Source: DAOTXR01 sp034435375 (GTDB taxonomy: Bacteria > Chloroflexota > Anaerolineae > Aggregatilineales > UBA3940). From it: DNA of 64,000 bases. A program made the position numbers and the translations under genes. Shown in pieces: positions 33,088 to 39,999 of this stretch. The stretch is from assembly GCA_034435375.1 (NCBI GenBank), contig DAOTXR010000080.1:62001-126000 (forward strand), given 5' to 3'. How positions within the stretch are numbered: the stretch's first letter is position 1; every line of letters begins with the position of its first letter. Below the pieces are notes generated by a model. It was not told the DNA's origin. It was given only the letters and a program-made list of their open reading frames with translations, and made no database searches.

Positions 33088-34102
33088 CCAGATCGTCAGC
33101 ATCATCCTCAGAAAATTCGTCATCCTGGAAGTCGTCGAGGTCTTCGAGATCATCATCGCTTGACCTGAGAATGAAGGTAGCGAACTCCCCACTACCCAAC
33201 ATGGCAACGTTCAGTGCGTCCTCAATCGTTTCGAGCAGGGCATCATCGATGTCTTCGCGGTCGGCCAGTGCCATCAGTGCTCGTTGCGCCAGCGGTCCGC
33301 CAATCTCCCCCAGGGACCAGATCGCCGTCTCTTGGATCTCAAGGTCCTCGTCATCCACCAACTCAATCAAGCGGCGTACAGCATCAGTTAGGCTAAGTTC
33401 CCCTGCTGCACGGGCTGCCTCGAAACGTAGCTCCGGTTCCGGGTTCTCCAGGGCCTGGAGTACATATGAAGCCCACCGCTCATCGGCGCTGCGCCCCATG
33501 GCAAGCAGCGCACTGGCCTGCATCTTGAGATCGTAATGCTCTGCTGCCTCTTCAATCAGGCTTGGCACCTCATCCCGACTAGAGAAGGCGATGCTCTCTA
33601 GCGCACGTCGCTGCACCTCTGGGGCGTCCTCATGCTCTTCCCATGCCTCGAGCAACGCTGCCTCGGCCTGCTGCCCTAGCGCCTCGGATATTTCGCCAAG
33701 CTCACTTGCCAGGACAAAACGACCCAGCGCGCTGGCGGCTGCGGCGCGCACGCTCGTTGCCTCGTCAGTGCGCAAAAGGGTAATTAGACGGTGCATTATG
33801 TCTGGGTGGTCACTGGCCCACAGAGCCTCAATGGCACTACTGCGCACTGCGTCATCCTCATCCTTGAGGGCAAAGAGTGCCACTGCCGTAAAGTCCACCT
33901 CGAAGCTGGTCTCAGACATCTCCGCCAACCGCGAGAGCAGCAACTGGCGACGCTCCACAGGTATGTTGTTCCACCGCGCCTCGAGTGCTGTCAGCTCGTC
34001 CGGAAGTGGTTCCGACAGGCGGTAAATCAGCGCTGCTCTCAATGGGGCATGCTCGTCACACAGGTTATCGAGCAACTTGTCGAACGACTCTTCGTAGTTC
34101 AT
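33080..34102 (-). CDS. HEAT-repeat protein
   Basis: The 340-residue acidic protein consists of repeated helix pairs of 30-35 residues, for example DAVRSSAIEALWASDHPDIM, TSVRAAAASALGRFVL and PELRFEAARAAGELSL followed by LEIQETAIWSLGEIGG. HEAT arrays are protein-binding scaffolds. The C-terminal 30 residues are almost all Asp and Glu (DDDLEDLDDFQDDEFSEDD). There is no signal peptide, so it is cytoplasmic. It overlaps the site-2 protease gene by four bases and the MA-type peptidase gene by eight, so the three are probably translated together. Confidence 0.88.
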   Translation of the reverse strand: MNYEESFDKLLDNLCDEHAPLRAALIYRLSEPLPDELTALEARWNNIPVERRQLLLSRLAEMSETSFEVDFTAVALFALKDEDDAVRSSAIEALWASDHPDIMHRLITLLRTDEATSVRAAAASALGRFVLASELGEISEALGQQAEAALLEAWEEHEDAPEVQRRALESIAFSSRDEVPSLIEEAAEHYDLKMQASALLAMGRSADERWASYVLQALENPEPELRFEAARAAGELSLTDAVRRLIELVDDEDLEIQETAIWSLGEIGGPLAQRALMALADREDIDDALLETIEDALNVAMLGSGEFATFILRSSDDDLEDLDDFQDDEFSEDDADDLDG

Positions 34103-35172
34103 GGGATCAACGGGTCAACAATGTCGAGATACATGAATACCAGCATGGCCGTGATCAACACGGCAAACCCAACGAAGTGGATCAGCGTCTCACGCTGAGG
34201 GTCAACACGTTTGCCACGGATCGCCTCGATTACGACGAACAGAATGCGCCCACCATCCAAAGCCGGAATGGGCAGCAGGTTGGTGATTGCCAATGCCAGA
34301 CTGATCATCGCTGTCAGATTGATGATGGGCCACAGGGCGCTCTCGCTGATCGACGTCTCCATGGCCTCTCCGCCGATCTGGCTGATGCCAATGACGCTCA
34401 TAGGGCGTAAGTACCGTGCCTCGATCTCGCCCCGGATGACTAACGCTGGCAGCTCGACAAATTGGCGGGCGAGTTGCACCATCTCTCTCAATGTTCGCCC
34501 TATTGCCTGCACTGGTCCATACCGACGAATCTCATAAATCGGCTGAACCTGAATGCCGATTGGGCCCTGGCCCACTGGCCATTCGCTCCGTTCAGTAAGA
34601 GTCAGATAGAGCAGTGCGCCGCTGCGTTCTACCGCCAATGTGATCTGCTGGCCAGCATGGGTTTGGGCGTAGCGTGTCAGGTCAGCATAGGTCTCAATCA
34701 GCATCCCGTCGACTGAACGGATTACATCTCCAGGCTCGAGTCGTGCCTGAGCTGCTGGGCTGTCTGGCTCAACAACGACGACCAGAGCGCCTGGCATCTC
34801 TTCTGGTGCGCCGACCATGAACATCACCACCAGAAGCAGAAAAGTCACCAGAAGATTGGCCAGGGAGCCAGCGGCCAGTACCATCAGGCGTGCACGCTTA
34901 GAAGCTCCGGCTAGCCCCCCTTTAACGGTGGGATCGTCTTCCCCGGCGGGTCGCATGAAGCCACCCATTGGCAACCAGTTCAGCGTGAACTTGGTGCCCC
35001 TATGCTCGAACAACGTCAGCATACGGGGCGGGTAGCCAAACCCAAACTCTTCGACGGTGATTCCGTTCCAGCGCGCAGCCAGGAAGTGCCCTAGTTCGTG
35101 GAAGAAGATCAAAGGGCCGATCACCACCAGGAAGGCCAATACAGCTAATCCAAAATCCATACCAGTCGCCAT
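34099..35172 (-). CDS. rseP: Site-2 intramembrane metalloprotease (RseP/M50 family)
   Basis: This membrane protease cleaves transmembrane substrates such as anti-sigma factors. The 357 residues have the zinc motif HELGH in the first helix (about 25-29) followed by FGFGYPP, a PDZ domain (about 130-210, PDSPAAQARLEPGDVIRSVDG), and the second catalytic motif PALDGGRILF near 310. The order of helices is that of RseP with one PDZ domain. Downstream genes encode a scaffold, a second metalloprotease and a FecR-like membrane protein, which may be functional partners. A TATAAT element lies 63 bases upstream. Confidence 0.95.
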   Translation of the reverse strand: MATGMDFGLAVLAFLVVIGPLIFFHELGHFLAARWNGITVEEFGFGYPPRMLTLFEHRGTKFTLNWLPMGGFMRPAGEDDPTVKGGLAGASKRARLMVLAAGSLANLLVTFLLLVVMFMVGAPEEMPGALVVVVEPDSPAAQARLEPGDVIRSVDGMLIETYADLTRYAQTHAGQQITLAVERSGALLYLTLTERSEWPVGQGPIGIQVQPIYEIRRYGPVQAIGRTLREMVQLARQFVELPALVIRGEIEARYLRPMSVIGISQIGGEAMETSISESALWPIINLTAMISLALAITNLLPIPALDGGRILFVVIEAIRGKRVDPQRETLIHFVGFAVLITAMLVFMYLDIVDPLIP

Positions 35173-35234
35173 ACTGAAGCGCCTTTCCGCCCTCAGGCGT
35201 GGCTTTCTACCGCTACGTCCTTACTTGCAGCGTG

Positions 35235-35240
35235 ATTATA
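35235..35240 (-). promoter_or_regulatory. Candidate -10 element of the rseP unit
   Basis: An exact TATAAT on the minus strand in the 98-base gap before rseP. No -35 match at 17 bases, so the unit may also be read through from the mevalonate genes. Confidence 0.35.
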
Positions 35241-35270
35241 CCTATCCCCTGCGTCGCTGGCATCAATGTA

Positions 35271-36263
35271 CTATGCTTCGGGCGGTTCTGCCACCACACA
35301 GGCTGGTCCGCCGGGTGTGGCTGTTAACACGGTGATCACTCCCTGGAGTTGCTCCAGCCGCTGGCATAGCTGGCTGGCATGTTCGACTGTGGTGATCACA
35401 TGGACGTTTGGCCCAGCATCGATGGTGAACGCTGCCGGGATACCTTGCTTCCGCCACGCTCGTACAGTGTGCATCACGTGTAGGGTTGCGGGTAGCCAGT
35501 AGATCAGCGCTGGGCGGGACGTCATCATCACACTGTGCATCATCAGTGCGTCCTGCTCGATCACTTCTGCCAATGCCTCGAAGTCCTGGTCCAGGATTGC
35601 TGTGCGGCACAGGTCCAGCCGATGAGGAGCATCAGCCACGCGGGCGGCCTGGAGCGGTGAGGTGAGGGCCAGGGTATGCCCACCTGTCGATCCGACGGCC
35701 TTGTGTTCTCTGCTGACCACGGCAACAAGGTCTACCAGGTCCCAATGCTGGGGTGGCGCAATGCTCTCTGCATAGGATGAGTCATGTTCTTCGCCTGCAT
35801 ACCACTCTACAAAGCCGCCGGGCACCGATCGGCATGCTGAACCGGACCCCAGCCGCGCCAATCGCGAGAGGTCTCGCTCCGTGAGTGTCAGGCCCGATGC
35901 GCTACACGCCGCTATAGTGAGAGCTGCGAAAGCCGAGGCGGAAGACGCAATGCCAGCTCCGGTTGGAAAGTTGTTGATGCTTGTCACTTCTGCCCGCATG
36001 TTAATATTGGCCAATGTCCGGATATGATCTAGGTGCTGGACAACCCGCTCCAGCGCCGTGCTGCCCTGCTCACAGCCGTTCAGGATTAGCCGATCTGCCG
36101 CAAGCTCTGGGGCAAAACGGACCCTGGTTACAGTCTCCAGCCCGGCCAGGTTCATTGAGATTGAGCCGTTGGCGGGCAGTCGCAGTCGATCGTCACGGTT
36201 ACCCCAATACTTAACAAACGCGATGTTGCTGCAGGCGCGCGCAGTAGCGATGTGTACAGTCAT
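35271..36263 (-). CDS. mvaD: Diphosphomevalonate/phosphomevalonate decarboxylase
   Basis: This GHMP-fold enzyme performs ATP-driven decarboxylation to an isopentenyl product. The start at 36263 (MTVHIATARACSNIAFVKYWG) fits the family N-terminus and lies just after the IPK stop. The 330 residues hold the catalytic lysine in VKYWG, the phosphate loop TGAGIASSASAFAAL, GSGSACRSVPGGFVEW with its arginine, and the catalytic aspartate in TIDAGPNVH. The usual GKRD reads GNRD. Because an isopentenyl phosphate kinase is cotranscribed and no phosphomevalonate kinase is seen, the substrate is inferred to be mevalonate 5-phosphate, as shown for Roseiflexus; classical diphosphomevalonate cannot be excluded. 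Confidence 0.92.
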   Translation of the reverse strand: MTVHIATARACSNIAFVKYWGNRDDRLRLPANGSISMNLAGLETVTRVRFAPELAADRLILNGCEQGSTALERVVQHLDHIRTLANINMRAEVTSINNFPTGAGIASSASAFAALTIAACSASGLTLTERDLSRLARLGSGSACRSVPGGFVEWYAGEEHDSSYAESIAPPQHWDLVDLVAVVSREHKAVGSTGGHTLALTSPLQAARVADAPHRLDLCRTAILDQDFEALAEVIEQDALMMHSVMMTSRPALIYWLPATLHVMHTVRAWRKQGIPAAFTIDAGPNVHVITTVEHASQLCQRLEQLQGVITVLTATPGGPACVVAEPPEA

Positions 36264-36282
36264 GTATTCTTTGCCGACTGCC

Positions 36283-37110
36283 TCATGTGTAAGATTTCCC
36301 ACTGACATCCTGGGATCGGACACTATCGAACAGGCACGTCCCTGTCTCAAACCGATCTGCGGTCAGGCCCTGGTAGATGGCTTGTGGTTCCAACCCAGAG
36401 AAGATATGTACCTTCAGGCCGGGCATTGACTGGCACAGTGTCAGCATGGTCGTGACCTTTGTCTCCATGCCGCCGGTCACATCGATCTGCTCAGAACCGC
36501 CCAGAGCGTCCATGAGGCTGCTCAGTGTAGCGGGAGTGATGCGTGGCACGATCTGGCCATTCCGATCCCGGACTCCGTCGGACTCTCCTGCCAGCAAAAT
36601 ACGCGCTGGACGAATCGCCTGGGCCAGATACAGGAAAATTTCCTCCGTGCTGATGATCGTCCCGCCACGGATCTCATCCAGGGCCACATCGCCATACACT
36701 AGCGGCACTAGGCCCTCAGCCAGTGCCTGCCGGATCGGCCTAAGCTCCATCTCGGTGATCTGCCCATCGCGGCACATTACGCTGGCCGATGGCTGGATTC
36801 GCCACACTGCCACGCCAGCTGCGTGGAGGGCGTCCAGCACAATCTGGTTCAGACTGGCAGCTGCCACTGAAACATGTGCAAAACCCTGCCAGGCTTTCGG
36901 ACCATGGACGCCGTCGCGTGTGCCATACTGCTCGGCCACTACGTGGCCAAAGCTCCCACTCCCATGCCCGACAATCAGCCTCAAGTTGGGGCATGTGTGT
37001 ATCGCTACTGCGATCTCTTGGGAGATGCGGTCGATTATCTGGGGCCGCGCTGTCGACGGTTTGGCTTTGTCAGTGATCAGCGAGCCGCCAAGCTTGAGAA
37101 AAACTAGCAT
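36283..37110 (-). CDS. ipk: Isopentenyl phosphate kinase
   Basis: IPK phosphorylates isopentenyl phosphate to IPP, the last step of the alternative mevalonate pathway. The 275-residue amino-acid-kinase fold begins with LVFLKLGGSLITDK, has the catalytic histidine in GSGSFGH, the substrate region KAWQGFAHVSVAAASLN, and the nucleotide-binding TIISTEEIFLYLA and DGVRD segments. GGAGAAAG precedes the ATG. It sits between mevalonate kinase and decarboxylase genes, twelve and nineteen bases from them, which strongly supports this specificity over other kinases of the fold. Confidence 0.95.
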   Translation of the reverse strand: MLVFLKLGGSLITDKAKPSTARPQIIDRISQEIAVAIHTCPNLRLIVGHGSGSFGHVVAEQYGTRDGVHGPKAWQGFAHVSVAAASLNQIVLDALHAAGVAVWRIQPSASVMCRDGQITEMELRPIRQALAEGLVPLVYGDVALDEIRGGTIISTEEIFLYLAQAIRPARILLAGESDGVRDRNGQIVPRITPATLSSLMDALGGSEQIDVTGGMETKVTTMLTLCQSMPGLKVHIFSGLEPQAIYQGLTADRFETGTCLFDSVRSQDVSGKSYT

Positions 37111-37122
37111 GTGCTTTCTCCT

Positions 37123-38052
37123 CTACCGCACTACGGTGTGCAGCACACGCCTTGCGCCGGCGCTGTTCAGTGCGGCGCTAACTGTCTCGACAGCCTCCGG
37201 GTGAACCAGCGCGATCATGTTTCCCCCGCCGCCTCCCCCGGAGAGCTTGGCTCCCTGCGCCCCGGCCTTGAGGGCTGCGTCGATTAGCCGCTCCAGATCC
37301 GGTGAAGATACGCTCAGACGGCGAAGCAGTTCCTGGTTGTGGTTCATCAGCGACCCCAGGCGGTGAATCTGGCCGCTTTCAATGCTACGACGTGCCTCCT
37401 GCACCACCTGGCCAATCTCTGCAAAGATCTGCTCGTAGGTTGAGGGGTCTTGCTGCCATGCCGCTCGTACTGCTCCCACAGTCATCTTCGTTGGGCTGGC
37501 TATCCCAGTGTCTCCAATCAGCAGGTCGAAGGGCGCACCGATGTGAAAGACTTCTGGTTCATGTCCCCGGACGAAGTACACAGGCTTGGCATGGCAGATC
37601 ACCGTATTGTCGATCCCGCTGGGGGTCCCGTGGTGAATCTTTTCGACCTCATATACTAGAGATGAAAGGGTGCTGTCGTCCAACGGATGGCCCAGGTACC
37701 CGCTTAAAGCCCGCGCCAGTGCTGCTGAGACTGCTGCACCGCTGCCCAGACCTCCAGCTATGGGAATGGTGGACTGGAGTGTGATCACCGCGTCAGGTTC
37801 AGGGGCCTTCAACATGTCAAGCACTAAACGTGCAGTAAGCGCAAGAGCATGGGCGGCAGCCTCGGTCAGGGACAGCCTGAGGTTCAAGTCGGCAGCATCA
37901 ATGACCAGCCCGCTGCCTATCGGTCCATCCTCGACTCGGGCCGCAGCCTTGAGTTCCAGCACCGGGACGGCGAGTGCGGGCTGGCTGTACACAACCGCGT
38001 GCTCGCCAAACAGGATGATCTTTCCTGGTGCGCTGGCCGTGCAGATGGTCAT
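37123..38052 (-). CDS. mvk: Mevalonate kinase
   Basis: The enzyme phosphorylates mevalonate at C5. The 309-residue GHMP kinase opens with ASAPGKIILFGEHAVVYSQPALAVPV, typical of mevalonate kinases. It then shows the glycine loop PIAGGLGSGAAVSAALARAL, the HGTPSGIDNTV segment, and the C-terminal GHMP motif KLSGGGGGGNMIAL. The ATG overlaps the prenyltransferase stop by four bases. Together with IPK and the decarboxylase it makes three consecutive steps from mevalonate to IPP. HMG-CoA synthase and reductase are not in the window. Confidence 0.96.
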   Translation of the reverse strand: MTICTASAPGKIILFGEHAVVYSQPALAVPVLELKAAARVEDGPIGSGLVIDAADLNLRLSLTEAAAHALALTARLVLDMLKAPEPDAVITLQSTIPIAGGLGSGAAVSAALARALSGYLGHPLDDSTLSSLVYEVEKIHHGTPSGIDNTVICHAKPVYFVRGHEPEVFHIGAPFDLLIGDTGIASPTKMTVGAVRAAWQQDPSTYEQIFAEIGQVVQEARRSIESGQIHRLGSLMNHNQELLRRLSVSSPDLERLIDAALKAGAQGAKLSGGGGGGNMIALVHPEAVETVSAALNSAGARRVLHTVVR

Positions 38053-38999
38053 TTGAGCACATAGAGCACAAGGATCACAGTAATACCCCAGAGTATCACT
38101 GTAGCCTGTAGAGGCCGATCCTTCAAGACCACCTCATCCGGTGCGATAACCTCGCCTTTGACGTGGATCAGATAGAGGTATCTTAGAATGCCGTAGAGCA
38201 CAAAAGGGTTGGTGAGCATCATGGTGTGGTTAGCAGGTAGTCCTTCTGCACTGAAGGTGTACAATGCATAGGTCAGCAGCGTGGTGGCCGTGACAATGAC
38301 AATGATCTCGTCCAGTAACCGGATATTGTAGTGATCGAGGATCGCGCGATGGTTGTTGGCTCCTTCTTCTAAGAGGACCAACTCTTGGCGTCGTTTGGCA
38401 AAACCCAAAAATAACGCCAGTGTCGTCGTGAACAGATACATCCAGGGTGAAAAGCGGGTGACGTCTACAAGCACAATGACACCTGCGCCGACGCGCAGCA
38501 GAAAACCGGCAGCAATCGTCAACACGTCGAGCAGCACAATGTGCTTTAACCAGAACGAATAGGCGATCTGGAGCACCAGATAGCTGCCCAGGATCGCCGC
38601 GAAACGTGGCCCCAATGTATAGGCCAGTGGCAGAGAGATCAGAGGAAGGGCTACTGAGACTGCAATGGCTAAACCCTTAGATAACTGACCAGATGGCAGT
38701 GGACGATTACGTTTGGTAGGATGTGCCCGATCTGCCTCGATGTCTACAAGGTCGTTGATCAGGTACACCGAACCGGTGATCAGGCACAGCAGTACAAACC
38801 CCCCCAGCGTGACAAGGAAGTAGTGTAGGTTCTCCTGATAGTCACCGAATGGCAGCGGCAGCTTGCGATCAAACACCAGGGGGATGAAAATGAACCCATT
38901 TTTCAGCCACTGTTTAGGACGCACACTGCGCACCAGCCCTGCTATTTGCTTGAACACAGCCTTTCCGGTACTGGTGACGACTTGAGTAAAGGTAGCCAA
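38049..38999 (-). CDS. UbiA-family prenyltransferase, decaprenyl-phosphate phosphoribosyltransferase-like
   Basis: This is an integral membrane prenyltransferase of 316 residues with about eight or nine helices. The start is TTG 38999, preceded by AAGAGGAAAC. The N-terminal RPKQWLKNGFIFIPLVF and the Asp-rich motif NDLVDIEADRAHPTKRNRPLPSG match the decaprenylphosphoryl-5-phosphoribose synthase branch, which transfers phosphoribose to a polyprenyl phosphate; the second Asp motif region is weaker. It leads the mevalonate operon, so polyprenyl substrate supply and use are linked. A quinone or chlorophyll-type role is less likely given these motifs. Confidence 0.85.
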   Translation of the reverse strand: MATFTQVVTSTGKAVFKQIAGLVRSVRPKQWLKNGFIFIPLVFDRKLPLPFGDYQENLHYFLVTLGGFVLLCLITGSVYLINDLVDIEADRAHPTKRNRPLPSGQLSKGLAIAVSVALPLISLPLAYTLGPRFAAILGSYLVLQIAYSFWLKHIVLLDVLTIAAGFLLRVGAGVIVLVDVTRFSPWMYLFTTTLALFLGFAKRRQELVLLEEGANNHRAILDHYNIRLLDEIIVIVTATTLLTYALYTFSAEGLPANHTMMLTNPFVLYGILRYLYLIHVKGEVIAPDEVVLKDRPLQATVILWGITVILVLYVLK

Positions 39000-39014
39000 C
39001 TGTTTCCTCTTTTC

Positions 39015-39049
39015 AACCCGGACTTTGTTAGTGGTCCTTCGACCGGGTT
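39015..39049. promoter_or_regulatory. Inverted repeat in the tlyA/prenyltransferase divergent promoter
   Basis: AACCCGG (39015-39021) and CCGGGTT (39043-39049) are perfect complements 21 bases apart, flanking the tlyA -35 box. Candidate operator or DNA-loop element. Confidence 0.35.
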
Positions 39050-39054
39050 ATTAT
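39025..39054 (+). promoter_or_regulatory. Candidate tlyA promoter
   Basis: TTGTTA (39025-39030) and TATTAT (39049-39054) with 18-base spacing. It overlaps the minus-strand TATAAT at 39050-39055. Confidence 0.45.
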
Positions 39055-39055
39055 A
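39050..39055 (-). promoter_or_regulatory. -10 element of the prenyltransferase/mevalonate operon
   Basis: An exact TATAAT on the minus strand, 51 bases before the TTG start of the UbiA-type gene. It shares bases with the plus-strand tlyA -10, so the two promoters probably compete. Confidence 0.5.
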
Positions 39056-39115
39056 TCGCCGAGAAGTCCGCTCAAAAAGTGAAGTGGGGAACGCCAAATA
39101 TAGCGAGGGAATGTA

Positions 39116-39955
39116 GTGGCTGCGCGTAGGGAGAAGACCCGTCTCGATGTGCTGCTCGTTCAGCGCGGTTTGGTCGGGTCACGTGAGATGGCCCAGCGAC
39201 TCATTATGGCTGGGGAGGTGCTGGTTGATGAGCAGCCTGCAACCAAGTCTGGTATGCGGGTCTTCGCTGATGCCGCAGTCACACTGAGGACACATCCGCG
39301 CTTCGTTAGCCGTGGCGGCGAGAAGCTGTCAGCGGCGCTGGAGCGTTTTGCGATCGCACCGACTGGCTGGGTATGTGCTGACGTAGGCGCATCGACTGGT
39401 GGTTTCACGGATTGTCTGCTTCAAGCTGGGGCGTTAAGAGTGTATGCCATTGACGTCGGACACGGCCAACTGGCCTGGCAGCTTCGTCAGGACAGCCGGG
39501 TAGTCGTGATGGAAGGCGTCAATGTCCGCTATCTGGACCACCTGCCGGAACCGATCCGCTTTGCCAGCATCGATGTGTCATTTATCTCGCTCCGGCTGAT
39601 TCTGCCTGTGGTGCGTGGGTGGCTGTTGCCAGAGGGACAGGTGGTGGCGTTGATCAAGCCGCAGTTCGAGGCGGGCCGTGCCGATGTGGGTAAGGGTGGG
39701 GTGGTGCGCAGCGCTGCGATCCACCAACGGGTGCTTCACGAGACGTTGGACCATGCCTGCCACAGCCGTTTTACTGTCCGGGGTGTGATCCCATCTCCTC
39801 TCCGTGGTCCTGCCGGGAATATTGAGTTTCTGGCGTGGTTTGCTACCAGCGACCGATCTGTTCTCTGTGACTGTAAGGAGTTCATCGATAGTGCTCTGGC
39901 CGAAGCGCATGCTAAGCCGGCTTCAGCCGGCTTAGCAGAGGACGACATCACATAG
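39116..39955 (+). CDS. tlyA: TlyA-family rRNA 2'-O-methyltransferase
   Basis: TlyA enzymes methylate ribosomal RNA 2'-hydroxyls and combine an S4 RNA-binding domain with an FtsJ-type methyltransferase. Here the S4 domain is about 8-65 (RLDVLLVQRGLVGSREMAQRLIMAGEVLVD). The FtsJ domain covers about 70-255 with KLSAALERF, the SAM motif DVGASTGGFTDCLLQAGA, DVSFISLRLILP and the catalytic lysine in ALIKPQFEAGR. Start GTG 39116. The C-terminal tail contains a perfect 11-base inverted repeat in its DNA (39911-39936). It is divergent from the mevalonate operon. Confidence 0.95.
   Translation: MAARREKTRLDVLLVQRGLVGSREMAQRLIMAGEVLVDEQPATKSGMRVFADAAVTLRTHPRFVSRGGEKLSAALERFAIAPTGWVCADVGASTGGFTDCLLQAGALRVYAIDVGHGQLAWQLRQDSRVVVMEGVNVRYLDHLPEPIRFASIDVSFISLRLILPVVRGWLLPEGQVVALIKPQFEAGRADVGKGGVVRSAAIHQRVLHETLDHACHSRFTVRGVIPSPLRGPAGNIEFLAWFATSDRSVLCDCKEFIDSALAEAHAKPASAGLAEDDIT
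39911..39936. repeat. Perfect inverted repeat inside the 3' end of tlyA
   Basis: GCTAAGCCGGC and GCCGGCTTAGC flank TTCA, giving an 11-base perfect stem within the coding region, 19 bases before the stop codon. It may act as an intragenic hairpin for message stability or as a dispersed palindromic repeat. Confidence 0.6.
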
Positions 39956-39975
39956 GGACAACATCAACTGTCCCT
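39954..39975. terminator. Weak hairpin between convergent tlyA and kinase genes
   Basis: AGGGACA (39954-39960) and TGTCCCT (39969-39975) pair perfectly with an 8-base loop. No T run follows on the plus strand. Confidence 0.45.
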
Positions 39976-39999
39976 GCTGAATCCTTGGGTAGCTTATAT

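Noticed and set aside
36377..37204. Plus-strand frame of 275 codons opposite isopentenyl phosphate kinase
   Set aside because: It is antisense to a gene with full catalytic motifs and has no recognisable domain or ribosome binding site.
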